NCBI RefSeq assembly: GCF_009905375.1
Contig: NC_133655.1
Coordinates: forward strand, 172,917,141-172,981,140
Length of the DNA stretch: 64,000 nucleotides
Direction: 5' to 3'
DNA from: Apium graveolens
Taxonomy: Eukaryota > Streptophyta > Magnoliopsida > Apiales > Apiaceae
Made by a program: the position numbers and the translations under genes. Of the stretch, positions 11,476 through 24,354 are shown in pieces. Every line of letters starts with the position of its first letter. The stretch's first letter is position 1. Below the pieces are notes generated by a model, which searched no databases, was not told the DNA's origin, and saw only the letters and a list, made by a program, of their open reading frames with translations.

Positions 11476-12458
11476 TGTTATTCCCTAACAATACAACAAG
11501 AATTGCAGAAGGGGGGGTTGAATATAATTTTGGCTTCTTTTTGGGATTTATGAAAAATGGTTCTAACTCAATTTATATCTAACTGTTTGATTTGCAAAGT
11601 GTGGAATACAGAGTTAAGTTAATCAAATATAAAGTAATAAAAACTCAGGTCTTTAAAACTCAGGTCTTGAATAGCTCACAACTGCTTTACAAGTGAACAA
11701 ACAAACTACAGACAAATTCTACAGAATACAGCTTACAAATGTTTCTCTGCTGAAAATGTGTTTGCTTAGTTTTGTTGTTGTTGTTCTACTTGCTACACTT
11801 GGTTTTATATATCACCAAGTTTACATGATAATAAGACAAGAAAATAAAACAAAACCTATCAAGTCTAATTCCATGCTGCTTCACTACTCTATTCTAGCAT
11901 CTTTGAATATCTTCATAATAGCATGGAAATGGTAATACTTCTTTGTTCTCAAAACCCTGCTAAACAGGCTGCCACATTCCTTTTCCAAACACTCGACACA
12001 TGTAACTGTGTTGTCACTATCAACATATATTTGAATTGATCATCCGTCGGGTACATGTTTGTTATCCGTCAAGTAGCCTTGTTGATCATCCGTTGGGTAG
12101 CTTTGTTGATCATCCGTCAGGTAGCCATTTATCACTTGACTCCATTTTATTTGTGCAGAATTACAAGACATCTTATATTTACATTTAATCAACCTATTCT
12201 GCAGATCTACTAGCAGACTATATGATTCATAAGCTACTACAGAATCTATACAAAGTTTTTTGCAGAAATGTGCTACAGTACTTATAGTTACATAAGCTAC
12301 TCACCCGGTGGATATCAATTAGTCATTCGTTGGGACTATATTGAATCATCCGTCGGGAGTATAATTGATCATCCATCGGGTGCTACAAAATTCACTATGT
12401 TAAATCTACTAAGGTATTTTGTTTAGCTTATCATCAAGTACACAACATATTACTAACA
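11476..12458 (-). repeat. 3' LTR of minus-strand copia element I (983 bp)
   Basis: On the minus strand the LTR starts TGTTAGTAATATG and ends GGGAATAACA. Its 5' side is preceded by the purine tract ATTGGGGGAGAT, so it is a 3' LTR. It interrupts the integrase of element H. It contains a cluster of degenerate words based on GATCATCCGTCGGGTA at 12036-12130 and 12310-12385. The plus-strand reading frames in it are not genes. Confidence 0.85.
12036..12385 (-). repeat. Dispersed CCGTCGGG motif cluster in copia LTR I
   Basis: At least seven imperfect copies of GATCATCCGTCGGGTA occur in two groups. Variants carry CCGTTGGG, CCGTCAGG, CCATCGGG and TCGTTGGG, which are mostly single C/T or G/A changes. 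Such short repeats in copia LTRs are typical of enhancer-like U3 modules. Function here is inferred only. Confidence 0.65.
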
Positions 12459-12470
12459 ATCTCCCCCAAT
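12459..12470 (-). other. Polypurine tract of copia element I
   Basis: Read on the minus strand this is ATTGGGGGAGAT directly before the LTR start, the same tract as in elements G and J. Confidence 0.8.
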
Positions 12471-14555
12471 TTATGTCTACTGAAATTGTAGCCATAAATT
12501 AAGAGAAACTTGATGATAAAAAAATATCCTAAAGATACAGATTGAAAAATAGTAGATAAAACTGATAAGTGCTACAAGTTGCTGAAAGTTGAACAATGCA
12601 ATGTACACAAAGAAATTGCTCACAATTGTTATAAATATACTCCTTTGGTCTGAGCAGATAGATCTATCTCCTTGATTGTCTGGATTACTTCCCAAGCCTT
12701 CTGTTTTTTTCTTCAATTTGATTCTGAAGTTGTCTGTGGAATTCAAGTTCATCAGCTTCTGAGAGATTTAGCATTTCCTGCATTTCCAAAAGAGTCTCAT
12801 TGCTAGAGATACTCAATTGCTCCTCCAATCTGAAGAATCTTCTAACACCTTTGTCATCCATGAATTCCATCAGCCAATAGGGCCTTAGATGCATTATTTT
12901 TCCTGTAAAGGGGATATATAGAGTTTTTGGAAGGGCATCTTTGGCTCTAATACTCCTTAGTTCCTCAATCCTCTTTAGAACTATTTTTCTTGTAGTCACA
13001 TTGTATCCAAAATTCTTTTTGAAGGATGAGTAGACTTTAATCAGAACAGATTAGCTTTCTTGGAGAATCCTGTGAAGAGGCCATGTTATCTCTTTCCCTC
13101 CCTTATATTTAAATAACAGTCTTTCAGGAAGGTGTCTGTAAGCATCAATTCCTCTTACTTCTTCCAATTCATCCAAGTAGAGATTCAAGTCTGAAAATTC
13201 CTTGATATCACAAATGTACATGAGATCTCTCTTATTGACTGTGGGTTGGGATTTGGTTTGAGCTTTGGATCTTAGAGATACAAGCTTCACTTTCTTGCTA
13301 GCTCTAGTCTTTTTCTTCTTTGTCTTGAAGATGGGTAAATTTAGCTCAAGAATTGGTAAACTATCCTAGTCTACTAGCTCATCCTTAGGTACAATTGGTT
13401 CACCATGAATATTTCTTGTTGGATCAACCACTTTGAATTCTTCAAATACCACTGAGGGTTTTGATGTCTGAGTTGTAGTTGTAGGCTTTTTGGGAAATTG
13501 GTCTTCCAATTCCTAATCATTAAAGTTCACTTTCCTCTTGGAATGGAGTTTGTATCTAAATCTTCTTTTCTGCTGTGATTCTTCTTGCATTTTCAGATCC
13601 TTAGGTTCAGTAATTACATTTGGTTGTACAGGAAGTTATGTTATGGTTTTTACAGCTTGAAGCTTGGCCAAGATAGCAGCTTGTTCTTTCTTTTGCTTTT
13701 GCTTCATAGCATCCAAAGCCGCTTGCTTCTTTTCTAGCCTGATTCTTTCTTTGTCTTCCTCTTAGCTTCCACAAACAGTGGGTTTCCAACCACCACACAA
13801 ATCTCCTTACCATTTCTGTAAATTTTGTCAATTCTTCTTTTCAATGCTGAATTAGTTGGATCCTTGTAGAATGCAATACACCTAGCCAGCAGCTTCTTCT
13901 CATCTGGCCTAGGTGTTTCAAACACTGTATCCATAGGATTCTTGTCTGAAAACTTAGAGTAGTTCCTTTTGGCCTTCATGATGAGATCTTTCTTTGGAGA
14001 TTTGATGCAGGAAGTTTGACCTCATTCCAGATAGTTCATACTTATGTCATTCACGGAAATTTTCATGACTTTAGAATGATGATTGAAGACTTTGTCTGGT
14101 TTCTGAATTGGCCCAAACTTTTATTGAATATCTGCATCTATTTTCCTCCATTTTTCTTTTATTTCCTTCTCTAGAGTTGTACCATCAAGCATCTTGGGAT
14201 TTGATTTCCACTCAAGCTTTTCAGCTGCTCTTTGGATTAGATCAATGTTATCCAACACTGGTGGCTTTGTGAAAGCAATTGTTGGCACAATCACTTTGCT
14301 GACTTGTATGTTTAGCACTTTTTGATCCCCCTCACTTCTTGATTCCCTTTGACTGAATAAGACAATTGAGCTTGCTTTCTCCCCCTTAGAAGAGGTTTCT
14401 TTCTCCCCCTTTTTGTTATCAGCAAGTTGAGTAGAAGAAGGGATTTGTGCTGCCACTAGCCTTTGAAGCAAGTTTGTGTGATGTGCCTGATGTAGATGTA
14501 TAGCTGTTAGAGAGACTTCCATTATTGTCATTATTTTCTCCAAGGAATCCACCTT
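12471..14555 (-). pseudogene. Env-like 3' ORF of minus-strand copia element I (broken)
   Basis: Open pieces in minus-strand frames at 14555-14121, 13979-13734, 13290-13051 and 12999-12685 together resemble the env-like region of elements F and G. They show a coiled N-terminal part with a KKGEKETSSKGEK segment like the KKGEK segment of F, then basic and Lys-rich stretches, then a conserved C-terminal part with FTGKIMHLRPYWLMEFMDD and RRFFRLEEQL. It ends about 220 bases before the polypurine tract. Stops and frame changes make it non-functional. At its 5' side it is cut by the insertion of family 1 copy B, so the apparent start at 14612 reads through the foreign LTR end. Confidence 0.7.
14551..14555. 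other. Putative target duplication left of family 1 copy B
   Basis: ACCTT precedes the LTR terminus inside the env-like frame of element I. No partner can be checked because the other LTR of copy B is truncated at 27921. Confidence 0.4.
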
Positions 14556-14847
14556 TGTAACACCCCCAGATCCGGGGTCGGGGATCCGGGTCGTCACGAT
14601 CTTTCTTTCCACAATATCACTTCACTTAATTAATAATAAATAACCTTATGCTGTGACCCCACACTAACACACACCACAACCCGTTATAGTCTCAGAGATG
14701 AAATTTAAATAAGTACAAGTCTTTGAATCCACAATTTAAAAGTTATTACAACCCAAAATGATTACTTGATAAATTTACAGTTAATTGCCATTATCTGCCA
14801 CAAGTTATAATTATACATAATTGATTCTCAAAAGTAGATGGTCTGAT

Positions 14848-15075
14848 CTACAATAGATCTACCTCTGCAGCTATAGCAGCTACAACATCAACGGGAAGAC
14901 GCGGGACGCTTCCCACGCGCTTGCGCTGGGTCTGCTGGAGTCTGGCCATCTTTCCTAACTGTTGTTGTGTGATGAAAGAAGAAAGCAAGGGTGAGCAGCA
15001 AGCCCACCAAAATAATATGTATAATGATTTACAATATATGAGCCTACTCATAATACTCATGAAAGTCTTGGTCAA
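14848..15075 (-). other. Conserved short ORF within family 1 LTR B
   Basis: A 75-codon ORF identical to that at 24651-24878 and close to those at 41082-41330 and 50914-51162. It has the FWWACCSPLLSSFITQQQ segment followed by a basic segment (QTQRKRVGSVPRLP) and an Ala-rich end. It lacks the last few residues of the copy E version because of an earlier stop. Coding status is unproven. Confidence 0.4.
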
Positions 15076-16334
15076 AAGAAATGAACCAAGTTGATATCTT
15101 AATGCGATGAAGTTGGAAAATATTCAGTATATATATCTATATACATATATACCTTTCAAAATATTGGAAGTCCTCTTCCATGCATAATATACACAAAGTC
15201 CCAGTGTATAACTGTATATAAAAAAATATCGTTGCAAGGTGATCTCATATATCTAACCTTGTCTCAACGTTTTTTCTGAAAATCTTAGTCATTCATAAGA
15301 CAATTATTAATTAGATATAAGTTTAAAAGATGAAGTTACAAGATACCCCAATATACTTATATCTTTCCCAAATACTACTTGAACTACCACCGTTCAAGTT
15401 ATAATTAGTTTCAAAAGTTCATCCCACTGATGAGACCACAAGATAAGACTTGAATAGATTCAATCTTTGAAATATTATTGAATGAAAAAGTTATGAGATA
15501 CTTTATTTAGTCCCGATATATATATATCCACATATATATCTCTAAAACATTTCCTGGAACCTCTGTTATGTAAAGTATGAACAGAGTTTGAAACATCCAA
15601 TGAATTTTGGAAAGGAAAAGAATTTTGGCATAAACCAGATATCTTGCTGATCAGGCAAAGATACCCATTAGTAACCTTTTCTACTAGTAGATGGACGAAT
15701 TCCCCACTGGTCATCACCCTGGCCGCATTAGGACCTATGTTGGACTGCCACTCAGCCACTTATGCATTTGATGGACTCCCACTGAGCCACTTACACTATC
15801 ATGGACGCCCACTGAGCCCATGTTGCTTATGCCGACTCAATAGATGGACTTACTTCCCGAACGTTGGGTAAGTAATCAATTCATTTACCAAAACTGCAAC
15901 CTTGTTGTGAATATAAAATACATCACAGAGCCGGATCCCTCAGGTTTTAAGCGAGTATTTAAATCCCCTTAAAAAGGAAGATCTTAAATATAAAAATGAG
16001 TTTTGGAATCCGCTCTGACTTTAAAAATCATTTTGAAGACTCGGAAACACTTTATAGAGTGTTTGGAGTAAAGCTGATTTAATGAAGTAAATCAGTCCCC
16101 AGAATATTTAGAAAATGACTGAATATTATTATTTAAATAATATTCCCATAAAGAATAATCTTTATAAAAATAATTGAAGTAGAAGTATTAAAACTTATAC
16201 TTGAAACGAGTATTAAATAACCAAAGATATACTTATATGAAAGTATTATCTTTATTTGAATAATCGAAAATAAGTTTGATTATTGACACCTTATTCTTTA
16301 ATAAAATAAAGAATATACCTCAGCAAATAATCGG

Positions 16335-16600
16335 AGTCATAGATCCTCACATGAATATTCAAATAATATTCATTAAATAATATAAACTGAGTCATAAGCC
16401 CTCGAATGAATATTCAAATAATATTCAATAAATAATATAAAAGAGTCATAAGCCCTCGAATGAATATTCAAATAATATTCAGATAAATAAATAAAAGAGT
16501 CATAAGCCCTCGAATGAATATTCAAATAATATTCAGATAAATAAATAAAAGGAGTCATAAGTCCCCGAATGAATATTCAAAATAATATTCAATAATAAAA
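16335..16600 (-). repeat. AT-rich minisatellite within LTR B (five units)
   Basis: Units of about 55 bases each contain GAGTCATAAG, CCCTCGAATGAATATTC and an AATAATATTCA-rich part. Five units are visible here, and the same five in LTR C. Within each unit GAATATT and AATATTC form short inverted repeats. The Tyr/Ser-rich reading frame on the minus strand is only the repeat read as protein. Confidence 0.85.
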
Positions 16601-18775
16601 TAAAGTTAAAGTTATCGAATAAACCTTATTCGATTAATAGTTTTAAAAACTATATCCATATATATATATATATAAATAAATATATATATATATATATATA
16701 ATATACTCGGGAACATCGACTCCCGGTTTAGAAATATGTTCACCTTTTATCCCCTATACTAAGGGTATACGCAACTACTTGCTTATTTCTAGCATAGGTA
16801 TTATGCAACTATAAGCATTGAAATCAACAGATAGATAACCAGATTACGAAACAGACATGCATATATACCATATCAGCATGCTCCAATATATCGCAAAATT
16901 TGCTAATAACAATCATGCACTATCACAAGATAATGCATATACATATATTTACATCACAACAACAGTATAACGGATAGAAAACTTGCCTGAGCGACTGGGG
17001 TTACGAATGGCTCGGGACGAGTCTGGTAACCTATAAACAACAAGTAAGTTGGAATTAAACCAAAGTCACTTGTAAATCTATACTTTAACTAACTTAGACT
17101 CTAACGCTTGTTTTGCGCTCACTGATTCGCTTAAGTCACTCGGGTACCCTCGGCTCCACCATTTTTAATAATTTAACCTTTACGAGTTTTAAAGCGATTC
17201 CTTCGCGAGTGTCTTACCAACTGCCTAACACACTTACCATAAATGTTTCATACATTAATTAACCCTTTTCGGTCTTTAACCTATGTTTCAAAGTAAGGCG
17301 AGGGGAAAAGTTTCGTTCGCGAAACGCCGTTACTTGAAACGGTCGTTTCTCCTAAACCGTGCATCGGAATCGAACGAACTACATATCAAAACGAAGCTCG
17401 TAACATGAGCTATCTAAACATGGCAGTGGTCATATTCTAGCAGGGGGTTCTCGGGTCCTAATGCTATGCACAAAAACAGTCCAAAGAAAATCGGACGTTA
17501 CGACGGCTATGTTTACGCGATTTCCCAATTTTATACCATTCAATTCCATCACCAAACAACCCCAATCCCATCATACAATCAAAGTCCATCCATATCACAT
17601 CCTAACAGCCCCAAAACTCAATATTATGAACTTTATACTACCCTCAAACATGAACTAAAAGCTATACTTAAGTTCATTAACCAATAATCAAGATTTCCAA
17701 CTTCAAACTCATTACAAATCCAACCACACTCTAAGTATACAAGGATCATGCTCCTCATGAATTATAACAATCAAAACCATTCCTAATACTCAAAAGTAAA
17801 GCTAGGGTTTGAAGTTTTATACCTTCTTGAAGCTTTTAATCAATGAAAGATCCTTGGAAAGCCCATGGAAGCCTTGATCTATGCTTAAGCTACCTTGTCC
17901 TTACAAATAAAATCAAGAATCAAAAATTTGTTCTTGAAAGTTACTATTCACCCTAAACTTTTAGGAATTGATTAACTAGGTAAACCTTGGATTCTTGGAT
18001 CCAAACTTATAGCATATCCATATCTATGTACAAGGAAGCTTAGATAATTACCTTGTGATTTAACAATGCTTGGAACTTGATTTTTGAAATTCTTGCCCTT
18101 GAAAAAGATGAAAAGCCGAGAGCAAGATGATGAGAATGAAATGATTTTGTGTTTTTTGATTTGTTTGGCTTAGCTTGGTTGTTTTTTGTTTTGTTTTTGG
18201 TTAATTACCTTAATAACCTTATATTTGTGTGGTTATAAACCAACCACACCTCCTCCTTCCCTATGTCATGCTTACATCACATTGCTATGTCATCCTCCCT
18301 TCCTTGTCCTCTTCTCATTGGTTGGGTGACATCACTTCCTCTAATCCCTTTGCTTAACTTCCTAATTGTTTGCCTAATGACCGCTGATCTGTTATACGGT
18401 TCGCTTAACTTTCGTTTTCGTTTATCGTTTGAGGGATCATACCCGGGATCTTATTACTTAGGTTCCCTTAACCTTTCTCAATATATTATATTCCTTTTAT
18501 GATCCTCTCTTATAATCCTTTAATTTAAATCCTTTTTATCCGGTTACCTTTTTCTCAATTCTTTCCGTATCTTGTGGATTTCCGGGAAAAATCAAAGTGT
18601 TCGGAATTGGATTCTGACGATCTTTACATACACTTATATACCACATAGAGTACTAATAATATCCCATAAGATCAATAACAGAACCCCTACATAGCGTGGC
18701 ATGAAAAGTTTTCTCGTTCAGCAAAAACACTATTCATAAGGGTTTCAAAATTTCTCAAAAATTGGGGTTATTACA

Positions 18776-18788
18776 GTCTCCCCTCCTT
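18776..18788 (-). other. Polypurine tract of family 1 copy B
   Basis: On the minus strand AAGGAGGGGAGAC abuts the LTR start. It is identical to that of copy E. Confidence 0.85.
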
Positions 18789-18789
18789 A

Positions 18790-19600
18790 AAAGGATTCCG
18801 TCCCGGAATCAGATAGAAAACAAATGGGGATACTTTCTTAGCATTACACTTTCTAACTCTCGAGTCAATTTTCCCACATTGTGGTTCTACCATCAAAATC
18901 TCACTAGTTTGATAACCCTTCTCCTAAGCACTCGTTCCTTTTCACTCTATAACCCTTCCTGGTTGCTCCATATAGGTTACGTCTGGTTGCATGTCTATGC
19001 GCTCATACGCCCCTATTTGTTTGGCATCCGAATTACACTTCCTTAACATTAATACATGAAACACGTTATGACTTGCTACATGTTCTGGGGTAAGGCTAGC
19101 TCATATGCTAACTTCCCAATACTTCTTAATATATCCAAGGGTCCGACAATTGGGGACTTAACTTTCCTTTCTTTCCAAATCTCATCAATCATTTCCAAGG
19201 GTTTCCAAGGGGATACCTTTAACAACACTAGGTCCCCTACTTCCTATTCTTTGTCCTTTCGTGTCAAATCAACATACTTCTTATGTCCGTCTTGGGTTAC
19301 TACCAGCCGTCCTCTGATTAGATTTATTATATCCTTGGTCCTTTGGACTACTGCGGGTCCGAGCATCTTGCATTCTACAACTTCATCCTAGCATAAGGGA
19401 GATCGACATTGTCTTCCCTCAAGGATCTCATAAGGCGATACCTCAATACTGACATATGATCTATTGTCGTAAGAAAATTCAATCCGTGTTAAGTGATCAT
19501 TCCAATTTCTTTCAAGTCTATTGCACATACTCTCATTATAGCTTTTAGAATTAGAGCTTTTGCTTCTCACTACCCATCCTTTTCCAGTTCGTAGTCGCTA
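18790..19600 (-). pseudogene. Integrase C-terminal remnant, copy B
   Basis: Minus-strand pieces include WNDHLTRIEFSYDNRSYV and SPYEILEGRQCRSPL (near 19388-19540), followed by the VVQRTKDIINLI region and weak traces of the C-terminal domain down to the polypurine tract. It matches the remnants in copies A and E. Stops and frame changes make it dead. Confidence 0.75.
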
Positions 19601-22569
19601 CTACCTTCCGTTCCTAATATTATACTAGTTATACTTTTGCTCGTTAGCGTTCTATAACCTTTTAATAACCACGTCAACCTTAGTATTACGAATGTGTTTC
19701 CATTCCGAATACTACCACAACTTTATTACTTCTTTTTCAGCTGTTTCTATTTTCCAAAGTTTGATTAATCATATAGAAGTAAAGGAATTTGTTGAGAGAT
19801 CACTATGATCATGAACACTTGTTATATCGCATAGTTAGTACAGAAGGTGGCCAGCCTTTATTACTTGACAAGCAATTAAACAATAGCTGGTATCCAACTC
19901 GGCTTCTATCACACAGATAGATAGTCATTCGGCAATACCTCCCCTTCTGGAAGGGTTGTTCTTCTCAGCTTACATGAAATGAAAAGAAGAGAAAAGAACG
20001 AATTGAAGAGAATTGTATATTCATAAAAAAAAATTTATTGCCATAAAATATCTGGCTTGGAATCTACCTCTGAACTATAGAGGTTTGTCATAGAAGAACA
20101 AAACATATATGTATTTATATCAACATCAAGTATTATAGCATCGCATTTCACGTGCCTAAATATTTTCGCTATCCCGTCCATCATTCTATGGACCCATGCT
20201 CTTCCTCGAGCTTATACACAATTACCTTTGAAACTCCCTCGACATCGAAAATCGAATCTGGGATCTCATTCTAGACATCATCGTTACTTGAATTCTATGC
20301 TTGCACCGCAACCTTCCTCGTATAATAATACGACTCTCTATTGATAAGAAAGAATAATAATTCACTATGTAGATACTCTACTTAATTAGTCTATCAATGA
20401 TAACTTATACACTACCACGACCCGATTAGTGGTACTCAATCTCAACACCCATTCCAATACAACTCTCATGGTTGTAATCAGCTCACTACTCGCAGAATCA
20501 TTGCTGCCTTACTATGGTCCACCACTGACCCACTGTAGTCATTCATTTTCCATGAAATCTTAATAACTAACCATACGGAGTCCATACATCTCGTATCTAA
20601 TTCTCCTAAGGAGTTAACATAACCACCAATCACAATTCATGAAGAACACTCCAAACTCTGACGTACCTTCATGACATGAAGCAGATAAAATTGCAGAAGA
20701 GTTTCAATCAAAGCAACGATAGCAGGTTAATACCATTCTTAATCATATGCCTTCAATAGAAGACTTAACTCAAAGGTTCGTTTAGTCCTTTTTGAAACAT
20801 AGTCCTGGCTTATCTCAAGATAGGACCTTCTAAGATAGATAGCCTGCTCATGGCGATTACACGAATTAAACCTTTACCAACTACTATTACGGTTGGGTAT
20901 TGCACAGTCATCAGAAGGAATGTCAATCTTCCAAACCATAATACAACCTTCATAGCTTTAACCATCATCACTGTATTCTTTTGGCACACGCGCCTATAAT
21001 TATCCACTTACCTTTAAAGTGTCGGCCACCTCTTTGGCCTTTCCTGATAGTAAAATTTCCTTACAGTCAATGTCATTTTAACCACCTCCAAATAAATTTT
21101 CTACCTTATTTCAATCACATCTTATGTGAAAATACTTTCCTTAAAATCTGATGAGTAAAAAAAAAATCACCATTTTTCCATAAGTTATTGCCTCAGTCTT
21201 TAGAGGTTAATCACTGTCATGACTGACTCTCAATTATACTTAGAGCATCTTCTACCTTAAGTCCTAATTGCCCTGAACAATTTCGACCATTACTGGTTCG
21301 ATCCATACCTTCTCGTGGTTTAACACGTGCCTCACTTGGCATCAATATAATTACGTCATATTTCCTTTATCAACATTTCTATTCTTGAAAATTTTGAATA
21401 TTACCTTTCTCCTTGTAAAACCTCTAGGGTTATTCTTCAATCGTTCCTCCTGTATTCCCTAGATACATGGCATATCACAATACCATTTACTAATACTAGA
21501 ACCATTGTTTATATACTTCTGAAAAATTTCTCCACTGATCCTTAAAGGTTGTTATTACCTTAATCATTTCCGATTCATCCTGTCAAAACTCATACTGTCC
21601 CTATTAAGGGTGAAATGCCAACCTTTATGCATTCCCCTAGGATTCATTTTAAGTTACCGATGTTCTATTCTTAATTCCACCTTTAAAAGGTACCTGCATC
21701 CTTCCACAGATAAATCAAGTCATATATCCTTGATAGATTATCTTATTCATCATTCCCACCTCGATAGTCTATACCTAACTTCATAATAGCATCCTTATTC
21801 AAATTGAGGTCAATCCATATGGCCTCCAAAAGATAACAATGGTTATCCGCTTGTCTTGCCTAATTTGGTAATGATAACATGGATGTTCTGGAAGATATTG
21901 GTCATGTTCAACGTGAACTTCTTCTTAATAATTCCTTATTTACTTTTATTGTTTATCTCAACAGTCACCTCAATATTGGGATATCTCTCATATCTAGCGT
22001 CTCCCTTTCTGAGTATCGAGCCACCAGTCTTACATTTCACATTATTGAAGGTCACTTCCTTCATCCAATTTTCCTACTTTCTTACTTTCTTGTCTCTTTA
22101 GTCTATCCGCGTCTTATTATTTATCCTTCGAACTATCTAAAGGTTTCCTTGAATCCTCCCAACTTACAGGGGATAAAATGTACATAACTCGTATGCCTTC
22201 AACCATCAACTTTAACTCATGGTGGATCATCATCATCTTGACGATTACATACTTTTCTACTTCTATTGCTATGAGTCTTTAGGGTTTCCTCATACCCAAC
22301 TCCCTTATCATTCCTCAAACTCTATTGCCTTTATATTCCTTTCCACTTCAGTTTCTCTTTTTTTTTCCTTTCTCTTATCATTATTTCACAAACCAATCAC
22401 AATATAAGCATTGATTTCAAACATCCCGTCATTCTGGATTCGTGTCCTCAGAACGAATCTTGACAACTTTTACAACTTAGATTCATAATTCATCATACTC
22501 GTCTGCCTTTGTTCTGGCTCTAAAGCTTTTACTCTATCTCTATAACCTTGGGAAGTACTTTCCTGAAAA

Positions 22570-22900
22570 CAATTGACTGAACTTAAATCAGTTTATTCTA
22601 ACCTCTGGCTCTGTGCCTTTCTTGGTCTTTCACCAGCGGGTGGTCTCTCTCTTAGGAGGGTAAGTGACAAAACAGTCCTTTTGAGGTTCGTCAATCATTT
22701 AGAATCTCAAATGATTCCTATATTTCCTTTATCCAGGCTCTTGCCTCGATTGGGCCAGCTTGTTCCTTGGAACTCTGAGAGCTTAGCGACTTAAAGGTCA
22801 TGAAAGAATTTCCTACCGCATTGTTTCCTCAAGGTGGTGGTTGGGGATAATAGTCTAAGTTCTTTTTAGACAGGTCCATGAATTTCCGTATAGGAGTACC
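22570..22900 (-). pseudogene. Gag remnant, copy B, lying 3' of RT/RNase H
   Basis: This matches the gag remnant of copy E at about 43040-43440, where a Tekay-type gag core is readable in broken frames (EARAWLKEI, then KREATRWW). In element order it lies after the RT and RNase H remnants, which is the reverse of the normal gag-pol order. Confidence 0.6.
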
Positions 22901-23229
22901 GTCTCGGGTCTCCTTTCCTTACTCGACTTTCTGTTTCCTTAGTATGAAATGTTTCATCCTACTCCCCATAATTGGGGTCATCTTTTAATTTAAAATCCTC
23001 ATTTTCCACTCCATTATGTCATGGGTTCCTTCTATCTTGATGGCGACCTCCCTGACCATTACGTTCAGGGTTTGCTCTAAATCTTATTCCTCAAACTATG
23101 GCTCTCATCTAAGTTCTCATCCTTACGCTCTTGAACTTTCGGAACCCAAATTCTATAGGAATACCTCATTATTCCCTTATCATCTTTCTCGATATTAATC
23201 TTTTATCTAATTGTTGGCTCTCTGCCTTC

Positions 23230-23915
23230 ATTCATAACTTTTTCTGGCACAATATGATCTTTTCCAATAATTCGGGCTGTATTGCAATCTCAGACAGCTT
23301 TTCGGTACCGGCTCCGGTTACCTTCACTTCTATTTCCATTTTCTCAAAATCTCTTATAAACTCTCCAAAAGACATTATCATCTTGAGTCTCTCCTTTTTA
23401 CTAAGGGCATCAGCCACCATATTGGCTTTCCCCGAAGGATAAAGAATCTTCCAATCATTATTCTTGATTAGCTCTAACTGCCTCCTCTGGCATATGTTGA
23501 GCTCTTTCTACGTGAAAATGTACTAGAGCACTTATGGCTTAGGTAATTCTCGCACTTCTCTCCATGCAAGTAGTGCCTCCAATCTTTAGGGTAAAACTAT
23601 TGCCACGAGCCTAAGCTCATGAGCGGGGATATTGAATTTCATATTACCTTAATTGTCTTGACGCAGACGCGATTATCTTGCTGTGCTAAGAAGCACCCTA
23701 ATTCCTTATGCGAAGCGTCACTTACAAATCACAAAATCTCCTTTTTCCATCCGGCAATGCCAGCATAGGGGCCATCACCAACCTCTGCTTCAGTTCTTGA
23801 AAGCTGTTCTCGCATTTCTCTGTCCATTCGAACTTCTCAGTCTTACGAGTAAGCCGCGTTAAAGGGGCTACTATCTTTACAACTTGAACGAACCTCCGGT
23901 AGTGACCGGCCAATC
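23230..23915 (-). pseudogene. RT C-terminal and RNase H remnant, copy B
   Basis: Minus-strand pieces are AGHYRRFVQVVKIVAPLTRL (23913-23722), the connection region after the RT palm, and ADALSKKERLKMIMSFGEF (23420-23232), the end of RNase H running into the linker before integrase. The RNase H body between them is shredded by stops. Similar residues are seen in the better preserved fragment at 28300-28980. Confidence 0.8.
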
Positions 23916-24342
23916 CTACCTCTGGTAGTCGACCAAACCATGGTCATCAATTCATCAGTGGTCCTTTATCCAATACTGTCAGGATCCTCCATGGGATCCT
24001 CCTCAACAACTATCCCTTCTAGGACAACATCCTCAACCGCTAAATCCTCAATATCAACATCATCCGGTCCTGCATTAGGACACTCTATCAGATCCAAAAT
24101 CCGATCTCCAATTAGAATAAAATATCCTCGCGATGTTGCTCCTCAACCTCAGGGTTCGGAGTCCCGCTACCATATATGATAACGAACTACGCTCCTATCA
24201 CGATATTTATAAGGGTTCCCATAAGGGTTTTAACTGTCAGTGCTACGTTAGGTAGCCCGACTATGAACTTGGCAAGAGTTCTTATTATCTTAGTTAACTT
24301 ATTATCTTAACGTCCCATCATCTCTGAGGTTTATAACGCTTG

Positions 24343-24354
24343 GCTCTGATACCA
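24343..24354 (-). other. Primer binding site of family 1 copy B
   Basis: On the minus strand TGGTATCAGAGC, complementary to the 3' end of initiator tRNA-Met, follows the LTR end by four bases. It is intact, so minus-strand DNA synthesis could still be primed. Confidence 0.9.

Larger units (their letters stand above)
14556..18775 (-). repeat. 3' LTR of family 1 copy B (4.22 kb)
   Basis: Ends on the minus strand are TGTAATAACCCC and GGGGGTGTTACA. It carries five of the roughly 55-base AT-rich repeat units (about 16335-16600) and an AT dinucleotide tract near 16660-16705. In the block about 15505-15860 it has a sequence unrelated to the matching block of LTRs A and E (40143-40660), while both sides of the block align. 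Confidence 0.92.

Noticed and set aside
14556..14612. Start of the minus-strand frame at 14612
   Set aside because: It begins inside the family 1 LTR end and runs by chance into the env-like frame of element I.
16335..16600. CRISPR-like regular repeats
   Set aside because: The units are tandem, AT-rich and without unique spacers, and they lie inside LTRs of a plant element.
22219..23442. Plus-strand small genes in copy B interior
   Set aside because: They are shadows of decayed minus-strand gag and RNase H, and matching frames in copies A and E do not persist.
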